From positions 310,001 to 374,000 of the forward strand of contig NZ_SJXJ01000002.1 of NCBI RefSeq assembly GCF_004337695.1: a stretch of DNA of 64,000 nucleotides, given 5' to 3'. Within the stretch, counting starts at the first letter, position 1; each line of letters opens with the position of its first letter. The notes below the pieces were generated by a model. It worked only from the letters and a program-made list of their open reading frames with translations. It had not been told where the DNA came from and ran no database searches. This document shows positions 16,516 to 25,430 of the stretch, piece by piece. Position numbers and translations under genes: made by a program. The stretch comes from Tenacibaculum sp. M341. Lineage in GTDB: Bacteria > Bacteroidota > Bacteroidia > Flavobacteriales > Flavobacteriaceae.

Positions 16516-16804
16516 TTTTAAAAAGCTTTCTTTTTTATTTCCACTATGCTTTTCGATCTCTTCAAATAAGAAAAAACAATTTTAACATAATGATTTATTA
16601 TGGATAAAAAACGGAAATTTCATTTTGTTTAATTATATTTGAATAGTATTAAACAAAATTGCAATTTTCAACTCTGTTTGAAAATGAATGTTGTTTAATG
16701 TGTTGTTTTATAGTTGTTTGTGTTTTTTTTCGTTTGATAGTAATGAGCGAATATCACTAACTTATATTTACAAATACAAATTAGTCTGAAATTAAAAAGA
16801 AATT
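16516..16804. other. Gene-free stretch upstream of folE
   Basis: About 290 bases without a gene. A TATATTTG at 16634-16641 and a TATATTTA at 16763-16770 are possible -7 boxes for folE, but neither has a good -33 partner. Nothing else is seen. Confidence 0.5.
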
Positions 16805-17488
16805 ATGTTGAAATCACTTGCAGAAAAAAATAATCTTAACGGCTTTAGTCATGAAGAAATTGGAGACGATCATCTTTTAACAGGTTTAGAAACTCCAATG
16901 CGTGAAGATGCTTTTGAAATTTCTGACGATGAGAAAAAGGAAAAAATAGCTTCTTTATTCGGAGAAATAATGAATGTCATGGGGTTAGATTTGACCGATG
17001 ATAGTTTAAAAGGAACTCCAGATAGGGTAGCTAAAATGTATATTGATGAAATATTTTCAGGATTAAATCCTGACAATAAACCTAAAATAGCATTGTTTGA
17101 TAATAAATATCAATACAATCAAATGCTGATAGAAAAGAACATTTCTTTTTACTCTAACTGTGAACATCACTTTGTGCCAATTATTGGTAAAGCACATGTT
17201 GCTTATATTTCCTCAGGAAAAGTGATTGGTTTGTCTAAGCTAAATAGAATTGTTCAGTATTATGCTAAGCGTCCGCAAGTGCAAGAGCGTTTAACAAATC
17301 AAATAGCTAAAGAGTTAGAAGCAATACTAGAGACAAAAGATGTGGCTGTTATAATAGATGCAAAACATCTTTGTGTATCTTCCAGAGGAGTGAAGGATGA
17401 TACTTCTTCAACGATTACTGCATACTATGGAGGAGTATTTAATACACCGAGTAAAATAACTGAATTGCAAAACTACTTAAATCAATAA
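16805..17488 (+). CDS. folE: GTP cyclohydrolase I
   Basis: A 227-residue enzyme that converts GTP to 7,8-dihydroneopterin triphosphate, the first step of folate synthesis. The zinc and substrate site motifs are present: SNCEHHFVPIIGKAHVAYIS, GLSKLNRIVQYYAKRPQVQER and the second Cys in HLCVSSRGVKDD. An N-terminal extension of about 40 residues precedes the catalytic domain, as in other Bacteroidota. The stop is followed at once by a 58-residue Lacal_2735-type gene, so they are likely co-transcribed. Confidence 0.97.
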   Translation: MLKSLAEKNNLNGFSHEEIGDDHLLTGLETPMREDAFEISDDEKKEKIASLFGEIMNVMGLDLTDDSLKGTPDRVAKMYIDEIFSGLNPDNKPKIALFDNKYQYNQMLIEKNISFYSNCEHHFVPIIGKAHVAYISSGKVIGLSKLNRIVQYYAKRPQVQERLTNQIAKELEAILETKDVAVIIDAKHLCVSSRGVKDDTSSTITAYYGGVFNTPSKITELQNYLNQ

Positions 17489-17490
17489 TT

Positions 17491-17667
17491 ATGTTTTTAA
17501 ACTTTTTTAAAAAGAAGACGCTCGAAGAGAAGCTGAAAATGGAGTACGAACAATTAATTATAGAAGGAGAGATGCTTGACAAGCAAAATACTTCTGAAAG
17601 TCGTCAAAAATACATTCAAGCAGAGCGTGTTCTTAATAAAATAGAAAGTTTAAAAAATGCATTTTAA
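17491..17667 (+). CDS. Lacal_2735 family small protein
   Basis: ATG at 17491, two bases after the folE stop, and TAA at 17665-17667, giving 58 residues. The N-terminus MFLNFFKKKTLEEKLK and a helical pair ending RQKYIQAERVLNKIESL match the short Lacal_2735 family, found widely in Flavobacteriia and without a known role. The sequence is nearly all alpha-helical and charged, likely a coiled-coil hairpin. Position between folE and the DUF2237 gene suggests a common transcript. Confidence 0.75.
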   Translation: MFLNFFKKKTLEEKLKMEYEQLIIEGEMLDKQNTSESRQKYIQAERVLNKIESLKNAF

Positions 17668-17685
17668 TTAAATAGCTCTATTCAA

Positions 17686-18051
17686 ATGACATTAAATGTT
17701 TTTGGTGATCCTATTATCAGTTGTTGTAATGATCCACTCACAGGATATTTTAGAGATGGATTTTGTAATACAGCAAGTTCCGATCATGGTACACACATAG
17801 TATGTGCTGTGATGACAGAGGATTTTTTAAGATTTACAAAATCTAGAGGAAACGATTTAAGAACACCAATGCCACATTGGAAATTCCCAGGTTTGGTTCC
17901 TGGTGACAAATGGTGTTTATGTATATCGAGATGGATAGAAGCGGAGAAAGAAGGAAAAGCTCCTTTAGTGGTTTTAGAAGCCACGCATAGTAAAGCTTTA
18001 CAATTTGTAAGCTTAGAAACTTTAAAAAAATATGAACTGAAAAAACAATAG
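17686..18051 (+). CDS. DUF2237 family protein
   Basis: A 121-residue protein that fits DUF2237 throughout: NVFGDPIISCCNDPLTGYFRDG at the start, then DHGTHIVCAVMTEDFL, KSRGNDLRTPMP, FPGLVPGDKWCLCISRW and a C-terminal VVLEATHSKAL. The conserved cysteines (two near the start, two in WCLC) suggest a metal or redox role, but the function is unknown. It is the third gene of the folE run and convergent with the FAD-dependent oxidoreductase. Confidence 0.88.
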   Translation: MTLNVFGDPIISCCNDPLTGYFRDGFCNTASSDHGTHIVCAVMTEDFLRFTKSRGNDLRTPMPHWKFPGLVPGDKWCLCISRWIEAEKEGKAPLVVLEATHSKALQFVSLETLKKYELKKQ

Positions 18052-18059
18052 CAATCAAT

Positions 18060-19313
18060 CTAATTACTATTGTTAAGCATATCTACTATTTTTAATGCAG
18101 TTTGTTCACCAGAAATCATTGCTGCATTTAAAGAACCATTGACAAGGGTGTCTCCACTTAAGAATATATGGTCGCTCACTTTTATTTTATCGTTAGGCAT
18201 ATCATATGAAACTTCAGAAAGTTTAGGTAGTGCTTTAGAAATTTCATAGCGCTTTAAGAAAGAAATATCTTCAATTCCGCAAAGTTCCTTCAATTCAATA
18301 GTAACCTTTTTAATTAATGCTTCTTCTGATAACTCATGTTGTTTTACAATGGTTACAGAGAGCAGCTCTTCATTAGAGTCTGTATTGGTTTTAATGCTCG
18401 TGTGAAAGAAAATATTATTAATCAATGAAGTTTCGTCTGCTATCAATACAATAATTGGTTGTTGAATAGTTTTCTTTTTTACTTTAAAATAAAGCGTATC
18501 ACAAGATTTCCATTGAGTTTTTGGTGTATTTAAATTGAGAAGTTTGCTAGCTTCAGTAGCTACAACTATAATATCACTTTTAAGGTTAGTACTATCTGCT
18601 AATGTAATTGTGTTATCAGTAATGCTTGTAACCTTACTATTGAATATAAATTGAGTGTTTTTTAACTTTCCTCTAAGTTGATCAGGTATGGCTTGCATAC
18701 CATCTTTAGGTATCGCAGCATATCCATTTCCGAACATTTTATAAATAAATTCAAACATAATGCTCGGTGTAGCTAATTTATCTTCAAGAAAAATTCCGCT
18801 AAAGAAAGGTTTAAAAAATGAAGCGATGATATTATTAGAAAAACCTTTTTCTCTTAAAAAAGATAAAGTGCTCTGTGTTTTTTCGTTAAAAATAGCATCA
18901 ATAGGTTTTTGTTTAAGTGAATTATTAAGAGTAAAAATTTTTAATTTATCAGCAATACTACCTACGCTTGAAAAAATAGTTGGCAATAAAAGGTTTAATT
19001 TACGAGTTGGATCTCCAATAGTACTTTTTCCTTTTTTATTAAAAACAACGGCTCCTGGAGTTAGTTTCTGTAAATCTAATGAGTTATAATCTAAATATTT
19101 TTTTGCTGCAGGATATGCTGTTAAAAGTACCTGAAAACCTCTGTCTAATTGGTAGCCATCAATAATATCAGTTTTAACTCTTCCTCCAACATTATTAGAA
19201 GCTTCTATTATTACAGGAGAGAAACCGTGTTTTTCTAAAACAATGGCTGTTATTAAACCACTTATTCCTGCGCCAATAATATGAATAGAAGTATTTTGTT
19301 TTGTAGTCTCCAT
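18060..19313 (-). CDS. NAD(P)/FAD-dependent oxidoreductase (amine oxidase/phytoene desaturase-like)
   Basis: A 417-residue flavoprotein. The dinucleotide-binding fold opens with IHIIGAGISGLITAIVLEKHG and the GGRVKTD motif typical of the flavin-containing amine oxidase and protoporphyrinogen oxidase group. The end has HIFLSGDTLVNGSLNAAMISG, the C-terminal FAD contact. Relatives include carotenoid desaturases and protoporphyrinogen oxidases, and the substrate cannot be told from sequence. A TATCTTTG -7 element at 19342-19349 (minus strand) lies about 30 bases upstream of the start. Confidence 0.82.
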   Translation of the reverse strand: METTKQNTSIHIIGAGISGLITAIVLEKHGFSPVIIEASNNVGGRVKTDIIDGYQLDRGFQVLLTAYPAAKKYLDYNSLDLQKLTPGAVVFNKKGKSTIGDPTRKLNLLLPTIFSSVGSIADKLKIFTLNNSLKQKPIDAIFNEKTQSTLSFLREKGFSNNIIASFFKPFFSGIFLEDKLATPSIMFEFIYKMFGNGYAAIPKDGMQAIPDQLRGKLKNTQFIFNSKVTSITDNTITLADSTNLKSDIIVVATEASKLLNLNTPKTQWKSCDTLYFKVKKKTIQQPIIVLIADETSLINNIFFHTSIKTNTDSNEELLSVTIVKQHELSEEALIKKVTIELKELCGIEDISFLKRYEISKALPKLSEVSYDMPNDKIKVSDHIFLSGDTLVNGSLNAAMISGEQTALKIVDMLNNSN

Positions 19314-19542
19314 GTTGAACCTTGTTAGTAACTATTTTTAGCAAAGATAACGTTTGTTTAATTGTTTTAATTAAAAGATAAACAAAATAAATAATGAGCT
19401 TTAATGGTTTGAGTGTAAGAAAGTGCTTAATTGTTGTTTTTTTAAATTATCATTTAAAATATTTGTAGATAAATTGAAATAATTCAAAAAAAGAGCGTCA
19501 TATTATTTTTATCATAAAAATTAAAAAATAAAATCTTTTTTC
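19314..19542. other. Intergenic stretch between divergent units
   Basis: No gene is seen. The left end carries the promoter of the minus-strand oxidoreductase (TATCTTTG at 19342-19349). The rest is AT-rich without recognisable structure up to the promoter of the aromatic operon leader at 19543. Confidence 0.5.
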
Positions 19543-19573
19543 TTGTTTTAATAAAATTAAATTCCAAGATTTG
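19543..19573 (+). promoter_or_regulatory. Promoter of the aromatic amino acid operon
   Basis: TTG (19543-19545), a 20-base spacer and AAGATTTG (19566-19573), one mismatch from TAnnTTTG. It would start transcription near 19580, about 18 bases before the leader peptide ATG. Confidence 0.6.
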
Positions 19574-19597
19574 TAATTCAAAATTATACAACAAGTT

Positions 19598-19672
19598 ATG
19601 TTACAAAACATTTGGCAAGGTTTCTATTTTTACTTTTACTATTTTAGTGAGAGGAGAGGCTTTGTATCATAA
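19598..19672 (+). CDS. Phe/Tyr attenuation leader peptide (24 aa)
   Basis: ATG at 19598 and TAA at 19670-19672 encode 24 residues. Residues 9-16 are FYFYFYYF, eight aromatic codons in a row (19622-19645), with one Trp and one further Phe elsewhere. It lies just downstream of the promoter and just upstream of a terminator and the prephenate dehydratase gene, exactly where a leader peptide that senses charged Phe/Tyr tRNA is expected. Codons after the aromatic run contain the strand (19656-19663) that can pair with 19701-19708 to form an antiterminator. Confidence 0.8.
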   Translation: MLQNIWQGFYFYFYYFSERRGFVS

Positions 19673-19730
19673 TATTTTGTAATTGAAAAATAATATTTAT
19701 AAAGTCTCGATCCAATCGAGGCTTTTTTTT
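19656..19730 (+). terminator. Attenuator: antiterminator and terminator pair
   Basis: The terminator is GTCTCGA (19704-19710) with TCGAGGC (19716-19722), one G-U pair, followed by T8. The competing helix is GAGGCTTT (19656-19663) with AAAGTCTC (19701-19708), eight pairs with one G-U, which captures the left arm of the terminator. A ribosome stalled on the Phe/Tyr run leaves 19656-19663 free, giving readthrough; one that reaches the stop at 19672 masks it, giving termination. Confidence 0.75.
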
Positions 19731-19739
19731 TGATTTAAA

Positions 19740-20564
19740 ATGAAGAAAATCGCCATACAAGGAATACAAGGAAGCAATCATCATATAGTAGTTAAGCGCT
19801 ACTATAAAGACGATTATGAAATTAAGGAATGCCTTTCTTTTGATGCTTTAATTGATAGTTTACTTAACAATGAAAGTCTGCAAGGTGTTATGGCTATTGA
19901 AAATACCATTGCAGGATCAATAATTCCGAATTACGCTTTAATAGATAAAAACAACATGAATATTGTTGGGGAATATTATCTGCCAATTCATCATCATCTA
20001 ATGGCATTACCAGGAGAAAATCTTGAAAGCATCAAAGAGGTTTCTTCTCATCCAATGGCTTTATTACAGTGTAAAGATTTCTTCAAGAATCATAAACATA
20101 TCAAACTGGTAGAAGATGTTGATACAGCTGAAGTAGCTAAACGAATAGCCGAAAATAAATTACAGAATACGGCAGCTATTGCTCCTAAAATAGCAGCTGA
20201 AATATTCGGTTTGGAGGTGATAGAAGACGAGATTCAGACAATAAAAAACAATGAAACTCGATTTGTAATTATTCAAAATGGAGCACAGACTTTAGCCACC
20301 AATGAAATAAATAAAGCTTCTTTAAAATTTGAGTTAGATCATAAAAGAGGAAGCTTAGCAGCAATTTTAAATGTAATTAGTGATTGTAAATTAAACTTAA
20401 CTAAAATTCAATCACTACCAAAAATAGAAACCCCTTGGAAATATGCTTTTTTTGTGGATGTAACCTTCGATACTTACGAGGCGTATGCAAAAGCAAAAGC
20501 AGTAATTCAAATTATGGCAAACGACTTTAAAATATTAGGAGAATATAAAAACGGAAGATTATGA
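19740..20564 (+). CDS. pheA: Prephenate dehydratase
   Basis: A 274-residue enzyme that turns prephenate into phenylpyruvate. The N-terminal domain has the conserved region GVMAIENTIAGSIIPNY and the catalytic Thr-Arg-Phe motif in NNETRFVII near residue 178. A C-terminal ACT domain (about residues 195-270, starting ASLKFELDHKRGSLAAIL, with KIQSLPK in place of the usual ESRP-like Phe-binding motif) would give feedback control by phenylalanine. It is the first gene of a four-gene operon behind a Phe/Tyr attenuator. The ATG lies 10 bases after the terminator T-run. Confidence 0.92.
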   Translation: MKKIAIQGIQGSNHHIVVKRYYKDDYEIKECLSFDALIDSLLNNESLQGVMAIENTIAGSIIPNYALIDKNNMNIVGEYYLPIHHHLMALPGENLESIKEVSSHPMALLQCKDFFKNHKHIKLVEDVDTAEVAKRIAENKLQNTAAIAPKIAAEIFGLEVIEDEIQTIKNNETRFVIIQNGAQTLATNEINKASLKFELDHKRGSLAAILNVISDCKLNLTKIQSLPKIETPWKYAFFVDVTFDTYEAYAKAKAVIQIMANDFKILGEYKNGRL

Positions 20565-21715
20565 TAGAATTTGCAAACCGTTTACAAACAGTTGAAGAAT
20601 ACTACTTTTCAAAAAAACTAAAAGAAGTAAGACAGTTAATAAATGAAGGTAAACCAGTTATAAATATTGGTATTGGTAGTCCTGATTTATTACCACCAAA
20701 TTCAGTTATTGAAGCATTAAAAGATAGCTTACAAGTTACTGGTGCTCATAAGTATCAAAGTTATCAGGGAATTCCTGAGTTTAGAGAAGCAGTAGCAGGT
20801 TTTTATGCTAAAAATTATAACGTAACGGTGAATCCTACTTCAGAAATACTTCCGTTAATGGGTAGTAAAGAGGGAATTTTACACATTTCAATGGCAGTTT
20901 TAAATGAAGGCGATCAGGTGTTAATTCCAAATCCAGGATATCCAACATATACTTCGGTAAGTAAATTAGTAGGGGCAACACCTGTATTTTATAATCTTTC
21001 AGAAGTAAATAATTACCAGCCAGATTTTGATGCGTTAGAAAAAGAAGATTTATCTAAGGTAAAAATCATGTGGGTAAATTATCCTAACATGCCAACAGGA
21101 GCTTTAGCAACAGAAGAAACATATAAAAAGTTAATTGCTTTTGGAAAAAAACATAGCATTCTAATAGTAAATGATAATCCGTATAGTTTCATTTTAAATA
21201 GCAATCCTAAAAGTATTTTAGAAATCCCAGGGGCTAAAGAAGTTGCTTTAGAATTAAATTCTTTAAGTAAAACTTTTAATATGGCTGGTTGGCGTATAGG
21301 GATGTTGTTAGGAAACGAGAAGTTCATTAACAACATTTTAAAAGTAAAAACTCAAATGGATTCTGGTATGTTTTACAGTCTGCAAAAAGGAGCGGTTGAA
21401 GCATTAAATATTTCTAATGATTGGATTGCAGCGCAAAATAAAATTTATGAGAAACGTAGAGCTTTAGTTTGGCAGTTAGCAGAACAATTAGGTTGTAGTT
21501 ATCATAAAAATACCAGCGGAATGTTTGTGTGGGCAAAACTTCCAGAAGGAGAAAAATCTGTAGAAACTATAGATAAAATACTAAATGAGCACTACATTTT
21601 TATAGCACCAGGAACTATTTTTGGCAGCTTAGGAGAAGGCTACATTCGTTTTTCACTGTGTGTATCAGAAGAGAAAATAGAAGAAGCAATTAAAAGAATA
21701 ACAAAACATAATTAG
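20561..21715 (+). CDS. PLP-dependent aromatic/aspartate aminotransferase
   Basis: A class I/II fold type I aminotransferase of 384 residues, overlapping the upstream gene by the ATGA four-base junction. The N-terminal NIGIGSPDLLPP, the mid motif PNPGYPTYTS, the NYPNMPTGA region and the PLP lysine in SLSKTFNMAGWRIGML are intact. By position between prephenate dehydratase and prephenate dehydrogenase it most likely transaminates phenylpyruvate and 4-hydroxyphenylpyruvate to Phe and Tyr, though aspartate or LL-diaminopimelate-type activity is possible for the family. Confidence 0.88.
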   Translation: MIEFANRLQTVEEYYFSKKLKEVRQLINEGKPVINIGIGSPDLLPPNSVIEALKDSLQVTGAHKYQSYQGIPEFREAVAGFYAKNYNVTVNPTSEILPLMGSKEGILHISMAVLNEGDQVLIPNPGYPTYTSVSKLVGATPVFYNLSEVNNYQPDFDALEKEDLSKVKIMWVNYPNMPTGALATEETYKKLIAFGKKHSILIVNDNPYSFILNSNPKSILEIPGAKEVALELNSLSKTFNMAGWRIGMLLGNEKFINNILKVKTQMDSGMFYSLQKGAVEALNISNDWIAAQNKIYEKRRALVWQLAEQLGCSYHKNTSGMFVWAKLPEGEKSVETIDKILNEHYIFIAPGTIFGSLGEGYIRFSLCVSEEKIEEAIKRITKHN

Positions 21716-21722
21716 TAATACA

Positions 21723-22586
21723 GTGAAGGTTTTTATCATAGGAACAGGTTTAATTGGCGGAAGTTTAGCATTAGATATTCAAGAAAAATATAGTGAAGCT
21801 GTAATTTATGGAGTTGATGCAAATGATGAAGCACTTACAGAAGCCAAAGAATTAAACATTATTCATAAAAAAGCAACTTTTGCTGATTTAAATATAGCGG
21901 ATATTGTCATTGTTTCTACTCCGGTAGATGTTGCCATTACACTAATTCCAAAAGTACTAGATGAAGTTACAGATACTTGTTTGGTTTTAGATGTTGGTTC
22001 GACAAAGGAGAAGATTTGTGATGTTTTAAAAGAACATCCAAAGAGAAGAAACTTTTTAGCAACGCATCCAATAGCAGGTACAGAGTTTTCTGGACCAAAA
22101 GCAGCGCTGAAAAATTTATATAAAGGCAAAACAAATATTATTTGTGAAGTAGAAAAAACAGCATTTAAATTACAAGAAAAGGCGTTAGAAATTTTTTCAA
22201 ACATAGGAATGAGAATTCGTTACATGGATGCTAAATCTCACGATAAACACATTGCTTACGTATCTCACTTATCGCATATCAGCTCTTTTATGTTAGGTAA
22301 AACAGTTATTGAAAAAGAGAAGAACGAACGAGATATTTTTGATATGGCAGGTAGTGGTTTTGCATCAACAGTGCGTTTAGCAAAAAGTTCACCAGATATG
22401 TGGACGCCTATTTTTGAACAAAACAAAGAAAATGTAATAGAAACCCTAAATGAATACATACAAAACCTGCATTATTTTAAGCAGTTGATAGAAGAGGATA
22501 AATTTTCTGAAATTCATTCAGAAATGAAAAATACCAATCACATAAAACAAATTTTAAACGGAATAAAAGAAGTTAAGCTTCAGTAA
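21723..22586 (+). CDS. tyrA: Prephenate dehydrogenase
   Basis: A 287-residue NAD(P)-dependent enzyme that makes 4-hydroxyphenylpyruvate from prephenate. The start is GTG at 21723, seven bases after the aminotransferase stop. The Rossmann loop FIIGTGLIGGSLALDI opens the protein, followed by VSTPVDVA, the substrate motif THPIAGTEFSGP and the helical dimer domain with the conserved His in VSHLSHISSFML. No C-terminal ACT domain is present, so feedback control by Tyr must rely on the leader or other means. Confidence 0.93.
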   Translation: MKVFIIGTGLIGGSLALDIQEKYSEAVIYGVDANDEALTEAKELNIIHKKATFADLNIADIVIVSTPVDVAITLIPKVLDEVTDTCLVLDVGSTKEKICDVLKEHPKRRNFLATHPIAGTEFSGPKAALKNLYKGKTNIICEVEKTAFKLQEKALEIFSNIGMRIRYMDAKSHDKHIAYVSHLSHISSFMLGKTVIEKEKNERDIFDMAGSGFASTVRLAKSSPDMWTPIFEQNKENVIETLNEYIQNLHYFKQLIEEDKFSEIHSEMKNTNHIKQILNGIKEVKLQ

Positions 22587-22598
22587 AATGTAAACAAA

Positions 22599-23681
22599 AT
22601 GGAGAATAAAAAAGAGTTAAGAACATGGTTAGATGATTTTAAATTAAATCATCCTTTAGTTATAGCAGGACCTTGTAGTGCCGAAACCGAAGATCAATTA
22701 CTTAAAATAGCACACGAACTAAAAGACACAGATGCTTCTGTGTTAAGAGCTGGAATTTGGAAACCAAGAACAAGACCAGGTAATTTCGAAGGTGTAGGCG
22801 CTTTAGGTCTTAAGTGGTTACAAACTGCAAAAAAAGAAACAGGTATGTTAACTACAACAGAAGTAGCTAACAAAAACCACGTGGAATTAGCATTAAAACA
22901 TGATATAGATATCTTATGGATTGGAGCTAGAACTACGGTAAGTCCATTTATTGTTCAGGAAATTGCTGATGCATTAAAAGGAACAGATAAAATAGTATTA
23001 GTTAAAAACCCAGTAAACCCAGATTTACCACTTTGGTTAGGGGCTCTTGAGCGTTTTTACACAGCAGATATCAAAAAATTAGGAGCTATTCATAGAGGTT
23101 TTTCTACTTATGAAAAAACAAGATACCGTAACAATCCAGAATGGCAAATTCCTATTGAGTTACAAAATCGTTTCCCAGATTTACCATTAATTTGTGATCC
23201 ATCTCATATTGCAGGTAGAAGAGATATCATTTTTGATATTTGTCAAACTGCATTAGATTTAAACTTTGATGGTTTAATGGTTGAAACTCATTACGATCCA
23301 GATAACGCTTGGAGTGATGCAAAACAACAAATTACACCTACTTCATTAATTAAAATGATGGTTGACTTAAAAATTAGAAAAACAACTGACACTGAAGTAG
23401 AATACAAAAATGCATTAAATACGTTAAGAACTCAGATAGATGTAGTAGATCATCAATTAATTGAAATGTTAGGAAAGCGTATGAAGATTTCTGACAACAT
23501 TGGTGAATTAAAAAAGGAGAAAAACGTAGCAATCTTACAAACAAAACGTTGGAACGAGATTTTAGGGAAGATGATTTTAGAAGGGCAGGATAATAATTTA
23601 AGTGAAGAATTTGTGCTTAAAATTTTCAAAGCTATTCACCAAGAGAGTATTAACCACCAAAAGAAAATTATTAATTCTTAA
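22599..23681 (+). CDS. Bifunctional DAHP synthase / chorismate mutase (type II)
   Basis: A 360-residue fusion. Residues 1 to about 255 form a 3-deoxy-D-arabino-heptulosonate-7-phosphate synthase barrel (VIAGPCSAET, LRAGIWKPRTRPG, then LPLICDPSHIAGRRD and MVETHYDPDNAWSD). Residues about 270-355 form an AroQ-type chorismate mutase (LRTQIDVVDHQLIEMLGKRM). It supplies both ends of the pathway: entry into the shikimate route and conversion of chorismate to prephenate. In related fused enzymes the mutase domain also acts as the feedback sensor. It is the last gene of the operon. Confidence 0.94.
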   Translation: MENKKELRTWLDDFKLNHPLVIAGPCSAETEDQLLKIAHELKDTDASVLRAGIWKPRTRPGNFEGVGALGLKWLQTAKKETGMLTTTEVANKNHVELALKHDIDILWIGARTTVSPFIVQEIADALKGTDKIVLVKNPVNPDLPLWLGALERFYTADIKKLGAIHRGFSTYEKTRYRNNPEWQIPIELQNRFPDLPLICDPSHIAGRRDIIFDICQTALDLNFDGLMVETHYDPDNAWSDAKQQITPTSLIKMMVDLKIRKTTDTEVEYKNALNTLRTQIDVVDHQLIEMLGKRMKISDNIGELKKEKNVAILQTKRWNEILGKMILEGQDNNLSEEFVLKIFKAIHQESINHQKKIINS

Positions 23682-23723
23682 AAAAAAATGTATCTTCGCC
23701 GGCTATTAATTAAAAATAGTCTC

Positions 23724-25370
23724 ATGAAAACAAGTTACTTAGTTCTTTTTTTTGTTGGTTTTCTTTCACTTTCAATTAGTGCACAAGATCAGTTTGGTCC
23801 AATCACATTAAAATATGGAGAAGAAATTGAAGACAACAAGAAAAAGATAGTAAAAATAGCCGGCGAAGCTAATAACAAAATTTACACCTTAGCAATTAAA
23901 GGTAAAAAGCATTTTATAAAAGTATTTGATGCTAATGAAATGAAGCCTTTAAGTGTTAATGAAATTGAACTTCCAGAATTAAAAGACAAAGATTTAGATT
24001 TTGAATCTCTTAAAGTAATCGAAGGAGAAATTTATGTTTTTGGAAGTTTATATGACAGAAAGAAAAAAGAATTTGACTTACTTGCAGTTAAAGTTTCTGA
24101 AGATGGAACATTAACAGACACACAAAAATTACTTTTTAATACACCAATAACTAAAAGGAAAGAAAGAGGAGCTTTCTATTTTAAAACTTCACCTAGTAAG
24201 GATAAGTTATTGGTAATGCATGCAACACTTTTTGAAAAAGAAGATGTAATTCAGTACGAAATTAAATTATTTGATAAAGATTTAAACACAATTACATCTA
24301 GCTTAGAAAAAGTTCCTTTTGAAGATAGAAAAGATTTAGAGTTTATGATTTCTGATTTTGACGTAAGTGCAAATGACGATATCTTTTTAGTGGTTAACGA
24401 AAGTTATAGAGATAGAAAGCAAAAAAAGAACATTGAAAAATTTGAAGTTCATGCTTTTAAAAAGAATAACAACTACCAAAAGGAAGTTATCAATATAAAC
24501 TTTGAAAACAAAGCAATTATAAACTGTGAGTTATTAGCAACAAACAAAGGATTGCTACAGTTAGTAGGTTTTTATTCAGGAGTAAATAAAAGAGGTAGAG
24601 CTAACTGGAGGTTAAAAGGAATTTTTACAAGTACTATTGATATCAATTCAAATGAAGTAACAAATCTTAAGTTTAATGAGTTTGATTACGATACTAAAGT
24701 AAAGTTAATTGGAGAGCGTAGAGCTAAAAAAGGAAAAGATGTAAAGCCATTTTATATTACACATAGTTTAATAGAAAAAGAAGATGGTGGTTTAATCTTT
24801 TTAGCAGAATATCAATTAGTATATGTAGGAAGAACTCAAGGTATTGGACCTTTAGGTTTTACACCAATTCAGTTTACAAAAAATGAAATTATTGTAACAT
24901 CTTTAAATCCTGATGGATCAGTTCAATGGTCTAATGTAATTGCTAAAAAACAAAAAGCAGCTTACACAACTTTATCTGTTGGTTTTTTCGGTCAATTTAA
25001 TTCAGGAAGTTTAACAGTAGGAGCAGGGGTTTCTATTCCTGTAGCACAATTGGGTAAAGGACCAGAGTATTTAGGAGCCATTCCAATTTATAAAGATGAT
25101 AAGTTAACTGTAATATTTAATGATAATAAAAAGAATGTAGGTGTTATAGATATTGAAGAAATAAGATCTTTAGGTAATTATAATAAAGCTATTCCTACAG
25201 CTTTTTCATTCGACAATGAAGGAAAAATATTAAGAATGGATCCAGAAGAGGTTCAGAAAGATCGTTTAATAATGAGGCCAGGAGTCTTTTTTAGAAAATC
25301 ATCAACAGAGTATATCATATACGCATCTAAAAGGTCAAAAGACAAAATAGGTAGAATGATAATAGAATAA
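23724..25370 (+). CDS. Secreted protein of unknown function (548 aa)
   Basis: The start at 23724 is preferred over 23688 because it gives a clean signal peptide (MKTSYLVLFFVGFLSLSISA, cleaved before QDQF) and because TATCTTCG at 23690-23697 looks like a -7 box. The mature protein has many short beta-strand repeats of the type KIVKIAGEANNKIYTLAIKG, as in a beta-propeller, and a Gly-rich hydrophobic patch near residue 420 (VGFFGQFNSGSLTVGAG). It lies 42 bases after the aromatic operon but seems an independent unit ending at the terminator at 25374. No family is recognised. Confidence 0.6.
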   Translation: MKTSYLVLFFVGFLSLSISAQDQFGPITLKYGEEIEDNKKKIVKIAGEANNKIYTLAIKGKKHFIKVFDANEMKPLSVNEIELPELKDKDLDFESLKVIEGEIYVFGSLYDRKKKEFDLLAVKVSEDGTLTDTQKLLFNTPITKRKERGAFYFKTSPSKDKLLVMHATLFEKEDVIQYEIKLFDKDLNTITSSLEKVPFEDRKDLEFMISDFDVSANDDIFLVVNESYRDRKQKKNIEKFEVHAFKKNNNYQKEVININFENKAIINCELLATNKGLLQLVGFYSGVNKRGRANWRLKGIFTSTIDINSNEVTNLKFNEFDYDTKVKLIGERRAKKGKDVKPFYITHSLIEKEDGGLIFLAEYQLVYVGRTQGIGPLGFTPIQFTKNEIIVTSLNPDGSVQWSNVIAKKQKAAYTTLSVGFFGQFNSGSLTVGAGVSIPVAQLGKGPEYLGAIPIYKDDKLTVIFNDNKKNVGVIDIEEIRSLGNYNKAIPTAFSFDNEGKILRMDPEEVQKDRLIMRPGVFFRKSSTEYIIYASKRSKDKIGRMIIE

Positions 25371-25373
25371 ATA

Positions 25374-25397
25374 AAAGCGCAGTTTTGCGCTTTTTTT
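25374..25397 (+). terminator. Intrinsic terminator
   Basis: AAAGCGCA/TGCGCTTT with loop GTTT, followed by T-run, directly after the secreted protein stop. Confidence 0.88.
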
Positions 25398-25430
25398 ATT
25401 TATTTTCATTTTGTTAAATACTCCAAACAA

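Noticed and set aside
19598-19730. T-box riboswitch upstream of the aromatic operon
   Set aside because: There is no T-box consensus or specifier stem; the Phe/Tyr-rich leader frame explains the structure better.
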